Position numbers and translations under genes: made by a program
The notes under the pieces: generated by a model
The model's database searches: none
The model's input: the letters and a program-made list of their open reading frames with translations, nothing else
What the model was told of the DNA's origin: nothing
Part shown: positions 39,125 to 50,196 of the stretch, in pieces
Numbering within the stretch: position 1 is the stretch's first letter
How the letters are laid out: the number at the start of each line of letters is the position of its first letter
Source: Balanoglossus misakiensis
Taxonomy: Eukaryota; Hemichordata
Direction of reading: 5' to 3'
Assembly: GCA_040954595.2 (NCBI GenBank)
Contig: CM082584.2
Span: forward strand, 1,922,001 to 1,986,000
DNA length: 64,000 bases

Positions 39125-39167
39125 GACAGGGTTCGAACCCATGATCCTCTAACCACTGGACTATGAC
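39125..39167 (-). ncRNA. tRNA-like fragment with pol III A and B boxes at the satellite edge
   Basis: On the minus strand TAGTCCAGTGG matches the pol III A box (TRGYNNARNNGG) and GGTTCGAACCC matches the B box. The spacing is about 18 nt shorter than in a normal tRNA, so the anticodon arm appears to be missing. This could be the head of a tRNA-derived SINE or a decayed tRNA. It abuts the last satellite monomer directly. Confidence 0.6.
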
Positions 39168-39589
39168 TATGTGACAGAATGACCTTTCTGTATGGTGCCT
39201 TGTTTAGCTCCTAGTTAGATTTCAAGAAAATGTGGAAAAGTGCAAATTAGTCTCTTTGAATTTCCAACAACTCAGTTTGTCAGCTCCCATATCCCAGTTC
39301 TCTGACCAGTTCCCGTTCTTCTTAGATGTCACAAAACTGATCACAAGACATGCAGTTGTACACTTTGCGGAAAACATTATGAATATATGCAGATAAGAAA
39401 AGACTTACTTGTGGGCAATTTAAACACAACATTTTGAGTAAAGTGGGTAAAATAGGATTAAAGTTGGTTTATAAAGGCATATCGAAAAGAATCTACTTCA
39501 ATTTGTTCATTTCTGAAATTTGAGAATATGAATATGCATGTTTTATTTGCCATATATGAACACCAATGAAAAGTTATGTTTCCAGCTTA
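39168..39589. other. No feature recognised
   Basis: AT-rich, apparently unique sequence between two tRNA-like fragments. No long ORF or repeat seen. Confidence 0.6.
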
Positions 39590-39640
39590 GGTATTGGTGG
39601 ATTTGAACCACCTGACATCAGAAGACGCCTCCAGAATACC
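39590..39640 (-). ncRNA. 51-nt armless tRNA-like fragment
   Basis: On the minus strand it starts GGTATTC and ends CAATACC, so six of seven acceptor pairs form. The T arm GGTGG-TTCAAAT-CCACC is perfect, with a seven-base loop that contains a B-box-like GGTTCAAATCC. Only 21 nt lie between the acceptor 5' strand and the T arm, so the D arm and most of the anticodon arm are absent. It is a tRNA remnant or the edge of a SINE. Function is doubtful. Confidence 0.5.
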
Positions 39641-39718
39641 TCTAATTTGGTTGCATAATTTTCATGTGAATGTTCATAATATAGCGATTGATTAATCCCT
39701 AATTTTTTATTTTTATTT

Positions 39719-39757
39719 TGTTTTTTTTTTGGGGGGGGGGGGGCTGGAGGGGGGTGG
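39719..39757. repeat. T-run followed by G-run
   Basis: A homopolymer T tract runs directly into about 13 G, then GGGGTGGAGG. It can form G-rich structures and is prone to sequencing error. Confidence 0.85.
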
Positions 39758-40379
39758 AGGTTCAAGTAGTAAATCTTGCAGGCCAATTTGAAACAATGTG
39801 TCATGTAGTTAACCTGAAAGAAATTAACACCAATAGTTTCTGCTCTTTTTGAAACAAGGTGTCATGTGGTTGAACTGTGACAATGGGCCAGTCAAAATAG
39901 CATCTGCAAATTATGCACACAATAGAGTGATGGGTTAGTGGGTTAAGTTTACTTTTACCTTAGCATTATATAACACACTATCGTGTACATAATCTCGCAG
40001 AGCTCTATCATAATTGTTTTCAAATAAAGCAAGATAACTACTTGTATGATTACATATCTAATTTACGCGCCTAAAGGGCAGTTAAAAACCTCAGACCAGT
40101 TACAAAAGAGGAAAAAAAAACTGTCCTCTCCTCCTCTCACCCCATGATCTAAGCTAAATTTGGAATTTGGATGGGGTGGGGAGGTTTAGCTAACCTAACA
40201 TGTTCTGCCTGTCTGTCGCGTACAATGTGTCCATGCGCGAATACGATCACGGGTACCGTTGCGAGAAATTCCACCGAATAACGATGCTGATGAGTATTAT
40301 CTATCTGAGAAATAATAGCATGTTATTCATAAAACATACACATTAACCAATTAATGAACCAACATGATTATTAGACCCT
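39758..40379. other. No gene recognised
   Basis: AT-rich sequence with one CpG-rich patch near 40,210-40,275. AAACAAGGTGTCATGTGGTT at about 39,850 echoes AAACAATGTGTCATGTAGTT at about 39,790, a small local duplication. Nothing else seen. Confidence 0.5.
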
Positions 40380-40860
40380 GGACACTTATTTAATGTTATA
40401 TCATTATTATACCTCTGTCATCATCATCAATATTAACACCCTTGTATACTTAATATCACCATAAGCCATCACCGCAATTATTAATCGTTATTATACCCTT
40501 CCATGATTGTTACCTTTATTAAACCCGACACAGTTATCACCATTTATTATACCCTTCTCATTCATATACCCATTATAACCTGTGTACACAAGTCATCATC
40601 ATATTATAAACCCATTATTATACCTTTTATACCAGTCACATTTGTTACCCTATTATCATTCCCTTCATCCAAAAAACCACTGTTACCCCTGTATAACCTG
40701 TGTACACTCAAATTTTACCATAAGCCATCATCACATTTGTAACCCTTTTATTAAACCATTCATATTTGTTCGCCTTTATTATACCATACACATTTATGAA
40801 CCTATTATCATACCCTGCACAAAGCCATTGCTGTTAACCTCATTTTAGCATAAGTAATCA
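40380..40860. repeat. Degenerate pyrimidine-rich repeat (ATTATACCC / CATCATCA)
   Basis: Many diverged copies of CATTATTATACCC, CACATTTGTTACCC and ACCATAAGCCATCA occur, with purine-poor plus strand. The overlapping open frames here are low-complexity translations and not credible genes. Confidence 0.6.
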
Positions 40861-41015
40861 CTACCAATTATTAACCTGATTTATTGGACTATTAAGTTTT
40901 ATATTACGATCACTTCGTTTTGTACTCCTATATAACTCTACCTCATAATTTCGGTCAATAGGTTTATTATGTTGAAACTCCACTTCTCCATCCTTCCACA
41001 TCTCCATCCTTTAAG

Positions 41016-41560
41016 TTGACGCTCCACGGCACCATCCATCCACCAAAGTTTATATTTCAGCAGGTTGACTATGGTTGACGCTCCGCTCCATCCATCCATC
41101 AAAGTTTAATATTAGTAGGTTGACTATGGTTGACACTCCGCTCCATCCATCCATCCATCAAATTTTACGTTAGTAGGTTGATTATGGTGTTACCAGTGAG
41201 CCCTACAGGAAAAAAAGAGAAAAAAGAGAAAAAAAACTCTTCTTCTCCATCCTTCCACTTCTCCATCGTTTAAGTTGACGCTCAATGGCACCATCCATCC
41301 ATCAAAGTTTATATTTCAGCAGGTTGACTATGGTTGACGCTCCGCCCCATCCATCCATCAAAGTTTATATTTAGTAGGTTGACTATGGTTGACGCTCCTT
41401 CCCATCCATCCATCAAAGTTTAATATTAGTAGGTTGACTATGGTTGACGCTCCGCTCCATCCATCCATCAAAGTTTATATTAGTAGGTTGACTATGGTTG
41501 ACACTCCGCTCCACCCATCCATCAAATTTTACGTTAGTAGGTTGATTATGGTGTTACCAT
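41016..41560. repeat. 54-bp CCATCCATC minisatellite in two blocks
   Basis: Units start TTGACGCTCC and contain CCATCCATCCATCAAA and TAGTAGGTTGACTATGG. Starts are at 41,016, 41,075 and 41,130 (block 1), and at 41,275, 41,334, 41,389, 41,444 and 41,498 (block 2). Both blocks end with GTTGATTATGGTGTTACCA and are introduced by CATCCTTCCAC. The blocks are therefore a duplication about 259 bp apart, followed by expansion of block 2. Confidence 0.88.
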
Positions 41561-41574
41561 TGGGGCCTACAGGG

Positions 41575-41675
41575 AAAAAAAGAAAAGAGAGAAAAAAGAA
41601 AGAAAGAAAGGAAGAGAGAGAGAAGAAGAAGAGTACCGGTGGGACCTACAGAAGAAAAAAGAATGAAAGAATTAA
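41575..41675. repeat. Purine-rich low-complexity tract (GAAA/GAGA)
   Basis: Almost pure purine plus strand with AAAGAAAGAAAGG and GAGAGAGAGAAGAAG, between two CCTACAG motifs. A similar shorter tract occurs at 41,200-41,235 after the first minisatellite block. Confidence 0.85.
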
Positions 41676-41699
41676 ATACATGAAATCAATGATAATTAA

Positions 41700-42370
41700 A
41701 GATGCAAGCAGCGTTGGTGGGGCACAAACGGTTCCCATGGTAACCAGCGAATCCCAAAGCTGTATCTGCTGTGGATACCAAGATATGGGAAAGTAGGTCA
41801 AAGGTCACCTGAGTTCACCCAAATTTGGGCGAAACATTTTGACACCATACTTGTCCATGACCAACAAAAACCAAACCTCTAGCCCTATTGGTTAGCCTGG
41901 AATTAGATATGTGCATAATTAATGAGGTAACATAAAAGACCCCAAAAGGTGTTCAATCCCTCCTAAAGCCAAGGCTCTATCCTGTCTGGATGCCGAGATA
42001 TAGGGAAGAAGGTCAAAGGTCACCTGAGGTCACCAAAATTTGAGCAAAAATTTTGACACCACATATGTCCTTATACAACAAAAACCAAACATCTAGCCCT
42101 GTTGGTTAGCTTGGAATAAGATATGCACATAATTAATGAGGTATTGTGTAAGACTCTATTAGGTGGTCAATCCCCCAATAGCCAGGGCTGTAACTGCTCT
42201 GGAAGCTGAGATATGGGAAAGTAGGTCAAAGGTCACCCAAAATTTGGGCATAAAAGTTTGACCCCATAGTGGGCCATGTCCAACAAAAACCAGACCTGGA
42301 GCCCTATTGGTTAGCCTGGATTTAGATATGCAGAAAAATGATGTTTCAGAAATAGGTCAAAGGTCATTGC
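41700..42370. repeat. Tandem units of about 214 bp with DR1 motifs
   Basis: Three diverged units each contain TGGATGCCGAGATATGGG, AGGTCAAAGGTCA, CCAACAAAAACCA, CTATTGGTTAGCCTGGAAT and GCATAATTAATGAGG, or close variants. The AGGTCAAAGGTCA copies start at 41,795, 42,010 and 42,223, so the period is 213-215 bp. A further copy at 42,354 belongs to a truncated unit. This is the same repeat family as the longer units at 44.5-54.1 kb but less decayed. Confidence 0.8.
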
Positions 42371-42503
42371 CAAAATATTTGTGTCATGTCCTGACAGCAT
42401 TGGTACCCATGTCCACAAAATTCATGACTGTAGTGCTTTTAAAAGAGGAGGTATGGGGAATATGCATATATAATTAGTTGGTTTAAAACTGGGTCAAAGG
42501 TCA
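41795..42503. promoter_or_regulatory. Cluster of direct-repeat-1 nuclear receptor motifs
   Basis: Perfect AGGTCA-A-AGGTCA is present at 41,795-41,807, 42,010-42,022, 42,223-42,235 and 42,354-42,366, with GGGTCAAAGGTCA at 42,491-42,503. DR1 is the established binding arrangement for RXR, COUP-TF, HNF4 and PPAR-type receptors. Any regulatory use here is inference: the motif is part of a repeat. Confidence 0.45.
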
Positions 42504-43110
42504 TGTGAAAATTGCCCCCCAAAACTGTGACAAGTTCCGGTCATATGATGACTTATATCCACAAAAATAATTTCCTTGGTGTCAACATTTTGGCTATAGA
42601 ACGGAATTTACATTTTTCAATGGTTTTCAGGAAATCCAATATGGCCGCCATAATGATCGACCAATCACAGTGCACTTCGCAAACTTGAAAGACATAGGTT
42701 AGGTGACTGCATACCCCGAATCCCATAACTCGGCGATCACTGCTTCTGGAGAAGAAGATTTTAAAAGTTTTAAGTAGTTTTTCAGAAAAGAAATTGTAGC
42801 AAAAAAACTTTATATTTGACATCATGATTTCAATGGGGTAAAATGATGGACAGAAGGTAGGCTACCTGCACACAAAATTTGAACTCGATTGGCCCAGTAG
42901 TTTTTGAGAAGGAGTCATTTAACGGTTTTCGGAAAATCTAATATGGCCGCCAGGTCACGTGACTAATTAAATATTCACGGCCACTCTAGGTCTACTCATT
43001 GGCCCCTATCACCCTACCAAGTTTCAGCCCTGTAGGTGCTGCGGTTTTCCAGATCTACCTCGCCTGGCTTGTGCCCCTTATGATAGCATTAATGTGGCAA
43101 GCCAGCCCAA
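42371..43110. repeat. Further divergent unit of the dispersed repeat family
   Basis: It shares order and wording with the later units: CATGACTGTAGTGCTTTT, GGTCATATGATGACTTATAT, CCAATATGGCCGCC (about 42,638), GAACTCGATTGGCCCAGTAG and a second TAATATGGCCGCC (about 42,940). It ends in GCCCTGTAGGTGCTGCGG, which the later units lack. No gene recognised. Confidence 0.6.
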
Positions 43111-44557
43111 CCCAACAAACTGAGGGTCAAGGGATACATATGGTCAATTAATAAAAAAAAATAAGGTGCGACCAACATTGGCTAGGTCTAAGCAGTTCCT
43201 ATGGATACCAGAGAGTGCCAATGCTATATCTGCTATGTTTATAGGAAAGTTGATCAAAGGTCACCAAGAGCTCACCCAAAATTGTCAACAAATTTTTCTT
43301 CCAAAATGATCAGTGTAAAATGAAAAACAAGACTTCTGGCTCTATTGGTTAACCTGGTTATTAGGTGTTCCAGCCTTCAAAATTGTAAGACGTTATCTGC
43401 TGTGCATGCCAAAGCATGGAAAAATAGGTCCATCAAAAATGTCCAAAACCAAAGCCATCAAAAATGTCCGAAAAAATTTTGATTGCATAGTGGTCTATGT
43501 TCAAGGAAACCCAGACTCAAAGCTTCATTGTCTAGTCTACAATTACGTAAGCACATATTTATAAGATTATCATTGGTCAAGAAATTCAGCAAAAAAATTA
43601 AGTCCAAAAGTAGAGCATGTTCATAAAAAATTCAACCTGTAACAATATGGGTAAGCTCAGCATTAGATATGCACATATTTAATAAGGTCAACATTGGTCC
43701 AGTGGATTCCGAATGTAACAAAAATACCTAAGTCCCATACTTGTCCATATACATCAAAAACCAAACCTCTAGTGCTACTAGTCTTGCCGCAATAAGATAT
43801 TCAGAAAAGAATACAGGTGCCAAATGTAGAACGAAGTTCAATGCCAAAATATGTCCTGGCAGCAGTAATGTGACAAAAATCATCACTGTTGTGCTTTTCA
43901 ACAAGAGGCACATCCACGAATAATTAAGTTCTGAAAAAAACTAGATCAAAATACATGCGAAAGTTGCCAAAAAAATGCAATGTATTCTGGTCATATGAAG
44001 ACTCGTATCTATAAAAAGAATTGGTGTGCAATCAATGAGTAGCCCAGAAAAAGGAAATTTTAGTTTTTAATCAGAATTCATAAAATCCAATTTGGCTTCA
44101 ATAAGCTTTAATTAAGTTCTGAAAGATCTGGATCAAAGAACAAATGAAAGTTGCCAAAAATTTGTATTATTAGGTGTTGAAAAAGGTTGGATCAAAGGAC
44201 ATGTGAAAGTTGCCAAAAAATTGTAACATATTCTAGTTGTATGGTGACTCGTATCCATTAAAGGAATTTGTATGCAATCAATGCATAGGCTAAAAATAGG
44301 AAAATTTAGTTCTTAATCGGAGTTTAGAAAATCTAATTTGGCTCCAATGAGATTTAACCAATCAAAATTCACTTGAAAACTTGATTAGATAAAAAAATGA
44401 CAATTATAATGAGATTTTCAAAAATCCAATAAGGCATCAAAAGTCACATGACCACTAATGATATTATTGTCAAACTTTGAACCGGACAGTCAATTAGTAA
44501 TTGACTTGCCCTGCAGTTTTGAAAAAATATGTCAACTTGTAGAAATTATCAAAAAAT
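43111..44557. repeat. Decayed and rearranged repeat units
   Basis: Fragments of the same family appear out of order: TGATCAAAGGTCA at 43,251, ATGTCCTGGCAGCAGTAATG near 43,853, GTGCTTTTCAACAAGAGGCA near 43,891, and TCATATGAAGACTCGTATC. No gene recognised. Confidence 0.6.
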
Positions 44558-47500
44558 CCAATATGGCCGTCATGAAGAAGACAATTAAACTTACAAGCAG
44601 CATTGCAGGGGCTAAACTGGTTAGCATGGTTTCAAAAGAAAGCAAAGGCTGTATCTGTTGTGGATGCCAAGAAATGGTAAAGTACTTCATTAGGTGTTCC
44701 AGTCCTCTAAATTTGAAACATGCATCTGCTGTGCATGCCAGGTTATGGGAACGTAGATCAAAGGTCATTGCCAAAATTATCAAAAAATAAGGTTATGTTC
44801 CGGCAGCAGCAGTACTCATGTAAACAAAATCATGACTGTTGTGCTTTTTAACAAGAATCGTATCCACATACAATTAAGTTCAGAAAACACTGGATCAAAG
44901 GACATGTGTAGTTGTCAAAATTTTGTATAATCAAGTTCTGAGAAAACTGGATCAAAAACATGTATTCTGGTCATATGGCGACTCGTATCCATACAAAAGT
45001 TTTATCCAATAAGGTTGAACCAATCACAATTCACTTGAAAACTTAAGTAGAAAAAGATTTTTGACATTTTTAATGAGATTTTTCAAAAATCCATAATAAA
45101 TCCAAAGTCACATGACCACTAACATTATTATTGAAAAAATTGGAACCGCACAGTAAATTAGAACTTTATTGGCCTTGTAATTTTTGAAAAGAGTCAACTT
45201 TTAAAGGTTATCAGAAAATCCAATATGGCTGCCATGACGAAGACAAAGCTAAAAGCAGCATTGGAGGGACGAATGTGGTTAGCATGGTTCCAACAGAAAG
45301 CAAAGGCTGTATCTGTAGCAGATGCCGAGAAATGGTAAAGTAAGCCAGATGTCATGCAAAATTGTGCCAACAAATTTTGATATCAAACTGATCAGTGTCC
45401 AACAAAATCCAGACTTCTAAGCTATATTGGTTAACTTGAAATTGCTTATGTACATAATTATTGTGTTAACGTTTAATACTTCATTAGGTATTCCAGTCCT
45501 AAAAATTTGAAGGCTGTATCTGCTGTACATTCCAAGGCATGGGATAGTAGATCAAAGGTCATTGCCAAAGTTATCAAAAGATTTGGGTTATGTCCTGGCA
45601 GCAGTAGTACTCATGTGAACAAAATCATGACTGTTGTGCTTTTTAACAAGAGGCATATCCACATAAAATTAAGTAGTGAACAAAAATGGATTAGAGAATG
45701 TGTGAAAGTTGCCAAAAAATGTAACGTATTCTAGTCATATGGTGACTCGTATCCATAAAAAATAGTTGTGTGCTATCAATTAGTAGGCAAGAAATAGGAA
45801 AATGTATTTGTTAATCGGATTTTAGAAAATTCAATTTGGCTCCAATAAGGTTAAACCAATCACAATTCACTTGAGAACATGATTAGGAAAAATAAATGAG
45901 ATTTTTTAATGAGATTTTCAAAAATCCAATAAGGCATCCAAAGTCACATGACCACTAATGATATTATTGTCAAACTTTGTGAACAGTAAATTAGAACTTG
46001 ATTCGCCCTGCAGTTTTGAAGAAAGTCAACTTTTATAGATTATCAGAATATCCTATATGGCAACCATGAAGGAGACAATTAAAGCAACATGCAGCATTGC
46101 AGGGGCCAAAGTGGTTAGCATGGTTCCAACACAAAGCAAAGGCTGTATCTGTTATGGATGCTGAGAAATGGTTAAGTAAGTCAGAGGTCATGCAAAATTG
46201 TGCTAACAAAATTTGATATCACACTGATCCGTATCCAACAAAAAGCCAGACTTCTAACTCTATTGGTTAATTTGAAAAAGCTTATGTACATAAATATTGT
46301 GTTAAAGTTTAAACTTCATTAGGTGTTTAAGTCCTCCAAATTTGAAGAATGTATCTGCTGTGCATGCCAAGTTATGGGGAAGTACATCAAAGGTAATTGC
46401 CAAAATTATCAAAATATATGTGTTATGTCCTGGCAGCAGTAGTACTAATGTGAACAAAATCATGACTGTTGTGCTTTTAACAAGAGGCATATCCACATAA
46501 AATTTAGTTCTGGAATTACTGTATCAAAGGAGATGCGAGAGTCACCAGCAAATTGAAATATATTCTTGTCATATGGTGACTCATATCCATAAAAAATATT
46601 TGTGTGCTTTCAATGAGTAGGCTAGAAATAGGAAATTTTAGTTTTTAATCGGAGATCAGAAAATCCAATATGGGTCCAATTAGTTTTAACCAATCACAAT
46701 TTACTTGAAAACTTGATTAGAAATAGATTTTTGATTTGTTTTATGATATTTTTCAAAAATCCAATTATGCATCCAAAGCCACATGACCACTACTGATACT
46801 ATTATTGTCAAACATTGAACCGCACAGTAAATTAGAACTTGATTGGCCCTGTATTTTTTGAAAAAAAATGTCAAGTTTTAAAGGTTATCCGAAAATCCAA
46901 TATGGCCACCATGAAGAAGACAATTAATACTAAAAGCAGCATTGGAGGGACCAAAGCGGTTAGCATGGTTCGAACAGAAAGCAAAGGCTGTATCTGTTAT
47001 GGATGCTGAGAAATGGTAAGTAAGCGAGAGGTCACGCAAATTTGGGCCAACAAATTTCGATATCAAACTGAGCTGTGTCCAACAGAAAACAGACTTCTCA
47101 GCTCTATTGGTTAACTTGAAATTGCTTATGTACATAATTATTGTGTTAAAGTTTAATACTTCATTAGGTGTTTCAGTCCTCTAAATATTTTGTTTATTTC
47201 CTGGCAGCAGAAAGCAAAGGCTGCATCTGTTATAGATGCAAAACTCCTGTGAACAAAATCATGACTGGTGTGCTTTTTGACAAGAAGCATATCCACGCAC
47301 AATTAAGTTCTGGAAAAAATGGATCAAAGGACATTCGAAAATTGCCCAAAAATTGTAATATAATCTGGTCATGTGGTGACTCATATCTATTAAAAGAATT
47401 TGGGTAGGCTAGAAATAGGATTTTTTTTAAATCGTGTGTTTAGAAAATCCGATTTGGCTTTAATTAGGATAAACCAATCACAATTCACTTGAAAACGTGA

Positions 47501-49640
47501 TTAGGAAAAGATTTGTGAAATTTTTCATGAGATTTTTCAAAAATCCAATATGGCAACCAAAGTGACATGACCACTAATGATATTATTGTCAAACATTAAA
47601 CCGCACAGTAAATTAGAACTTGATTTGCCTTGTAGTTGTTGAAAAGATGTAAATTTTTAAGTGTTATCATAATATCCAATATGGCCGCCATTAAGAAGAA
47701 ATGGGATGGGCCCAAGCAGTTAGCATGGTTCCAACGGAAAGCAAAGGATGTTTTGTTAAAAAAATCATATGAAAACTCATATGTTCGAAAGAGCATACAG
47801 TGTGGTTTAACCGTGAGCGTCATTGGGCAAAATTTCTTTTTGGATTTTGGCGCTATATAAACTTTTTTGCTTGATTGATTTGATTTGATTTTGTTGTGGA
47901 TGCAAAGAAATGGTAAAGTAAGCCAGAGGTCACGCAAAATTGTGACACAAATGTTTGATCTTAAACTGATCAGTGTCAAACAAAAAACCAGATTTCTAAG
48001 CTCTATTGGTTAACTTGAAATAGATTATGTACAAAATTATTGTGTAAAAGTTTAATACTTTATTGGGTGTTGCAGTCCACCAAATTTGAAGGCTGTATCT
48101 GCTGTACATGCCAAGGCATGGGATAGTATATCAAAGGTCATTGCCAAAATTATCAAAAGATTTGGGTTATGTCCTGGCAGCAGTAGTACTCATGTGAACA
48201 AAATCATGACTGTTGTGCTTTTTAACAAGAGGCATATCCACATAAAATAAGTTCTGGAATTACTGGATCAAAGAACATGTGGAAGTAGTCTAATAATTAT
48301 GATATATTCTGTTCCTATGGTGACTCGTATCCATAAAAAGAATTTGTGTGGTTTCAATGAGCACGCTAGAAATAGGAAATTTTAGTCTTTTATCAGAGAT
48401 CAGAAAATCCAATTTGGCTCCAATAAGGTTTACCCAATCACATTTTACTTGAAAACTTGATTAGAAATAAATGTTTTGAAATTTTTTTATTCTATTTTTC
48501 AAAAATCCAAAGCCACATGACCACTAACGATATTATTGTCAAACATTGAACCGCACAGCCAATTTGAACTTGATTGGCCCTGTAGTTTTTGAAAAAAATG
48601 TCACCTTTTAAAGGTTAACCGAAAATCCAATATGGCCGCCATGAACAAGACAATTACAACTAAAAGCAGCATTGGAGGGACCAAAGTGGTTAGCATGGTT
48701 CCAACAGAAAGCAAAGGCTGTATCTGTTATTGATGCTGAGAAATTGTAAGTAAGCCAGAGGTCACGCAAATTTGGGCCAACAAATTTTGATATCAAACTG
48801 ATCAGTGTCCAACAAAAAACCAGACTTCTAAGCTCTATTGGTTAACTTGAAATAGCTTATGTACATAATTATTGTGTTAAAGTTTAATTCTTCATAAGGT
48901 GTTCCAGTCCACCAAATTTGAAGGCTGTATCTGCTGTACATGCCAAGGCATGGGATAGTAGATCAAAGGTCATTGCCAAAATTATCTAAAAGATTTGGGT
49001 TATGTCCTGGCAGCAGTAGTACTCATGTGAACAAAATCATGACAGATGTGCTTTTTAACAAGAGGCATATCCACATAAAATAAGTTCTGGAATTACTGGA
49101 TCAAAGGACATGCGAGAGTCGCAAACAAGTTGTTCAATCAAGTTTTGTAAAAATTTGATCAAAGAACATCTGAAAGTAGTCTAATAATTTTGATATATTC
49201 TGGTCCTATGGTGACTCATATCCATAAAAAGAATTTGTGTGGTTTCAAGGAGCACACTAGAAATAGGAAATTTTAGTCTTTTATCGGAGATCAGAAAATC
49301 CAATTTGGCTCCAATAAGGTTTACCCAATCACAATTTACTTGAAAACTTGATTAGAAATAGATTTTTTGAATTTTTTTTATGATATTTTTCAAAAATCCA
49401 AAGCCACATGACCACTAATGATATTATTGTCAAACATTGAACCGCACAGTCAATAAGAACACCAAATTTGAAGGCTGTATCTGCTGTACATGCCAAGGCA
49501 TGGGATAGTAGATCAAAGGTCATTGCCAAAATTATCAAAAGATTTGGGTTATGTCCTGGCAGCAGTAGTACTCATGTGAACAAAATCATGACTGTTGGGC
49601 TTTTTAACAAGATGCATATCTATGTATAATTTACTTCTTA
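44558..49640. repeat. Irregular tandem array of 660-950-bp units, left part
   Basis: The anchor CCAATATGGCCGCCATGAAG (or close variant) occurs at 44,558, 45,220, 46,052, 46,897, 47,676 and 48,627, giving periods of 662, 832, 845, 779 and 951 bp. After the anchor each unit runs through GGTTAGCATGGTTCCAAC, AGCAAAGGCTGTATCTG, CTATTGGTTAACTTGAAA, GTCCTGGCAGCAGTAGTACT, AAGAGGCATATCCACA, TCATATGGTGACTC and AACCGCACAGTAAATTAGAA. Length differences come from internal deletions and the 138-bp insertion at 47.75 kb. Short ORFs on both strands recur but each is broken differently between units, so no gene is called. Confidence 0.85.
47751..47895 (+). mobile_element. Short LINE/SINE 3' tail with 7-bp target duplication
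   Basis: The sister unit at about 52,540 reads CTGTTTTGTTGTGGATGCC. Here TTTTGTT is present on both sides (47,751-47,757 and 47,889-47,895) of 131 inserted bases. The insert ends GGCGCTATATAAAC...TTGATTGATTTGATTTGA. A GCGCTATATAA block followed by short A/T-rich tandem repeats is the usual 3' end of L2/CR1-clade LINEs and their SINEs. It is a 5'-truncated copy in plus orientation. Confidence 0.75.
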
Positions 49641-50196
49641 TAAAATAATGTAAAGGACACTGTGGTGCCCTTTGGGGATTACTCAGAAATTAGGTATTCA
49701 CCAGAATTAAATTCAGGGGCGACATTGGCAAGCATATATGGCATTAATATTTAAATACTATGGAAACATAAAAAAATTAACTATGCCAAATAAAGTGTTA
49801 TGTGTCACAGCAATCTTACACTAAAAAAACAATCTTACACTAAAAAAACAACAACTGATTTTTGTCCAAAAACTGTCTGTAAAAATACATGCGAGTATGA
49901 CAAATTAATTAGTCCAATCAGACAGAGGCATTCACTGACCTACCACCAGTTTATAATAAAATAGCTGGTGGTCCCTGTAACAGCTGGACCATTAAAATTA
50001 TATAAGGAAGATCAGTTAAAAATTTACTCCAAGATTGCCGTTTATTTTTCTGATAAAAATGTTTATACATCTTAGTAGGTTATAACAAAGAAAATTATCA
50101 AAATCGGTTCACCGGATTTCAGCGTACAAACGCATCAAATAATACTGAGATTCTCAAGTATCTTCACCATTTTTCAAAGAATTTTACCAAATTATA
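49641..50196. other. AT-rich sequence, no gene recognised
   Basis: It separates the left repeat array from segment A. A small direct duplication (CAATCTTACACTAAAAAAAC) is visible near 49,812-49,850. It contains no long ORF. Confidence 0.55.

Larger units (their letters stand above)
21957..39125. repeat. Higher-order satellite array, block III, to the right edge
   Basis: The same monomers resume at the exact base where block II was interrupted. This block contains the most regular higher-order repeats: 972 bp at 23.7-29.7 kb, 947 bp at 30.2-32.1 kb and 753 bp at 32.1-34.2 kb. The last two monomers (about 38,830-39,125) are visibly more diverged (CATTAACAATGTCAAAATAG, CCCTATACACATTTTATAC), as expected at an array edge. 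The array stops within GTCAAAGTG at 39,125. Confidence 0.96.

Noticed and set aside
1-39125. CRISPR array
   Set aside because: Repeats are 175-194 bp, contiguous, with no short repeat/unique spacer pattern, and the context is eukaryotic.
1-39125. CENP-B box in the satellite (around CTTCGCCATTTGCCC)
   Set aside because: Only the TTCG core fits; the required A and CGGG positions do not match.
1-39125. Hammerhead ribozyme in the satellite (CTGATG ... GAAAT)
   Set aside because: The conserved CUGANGA core reads CTGATGC, and I could not form the needed stems.
40286-40325. Hammerhead-like CTGATGA...GAAA at 40.29 kb
   Set aside because: The bases around it form a simple TATTAT/ATAATA hairpin and stem II of a hammerhead cannot form.
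41389-41796. 135-residue Lys-rich protein
   Set aside because: It reads through a 54-bp minisatellite and a purine tract; low-complexity artefact.
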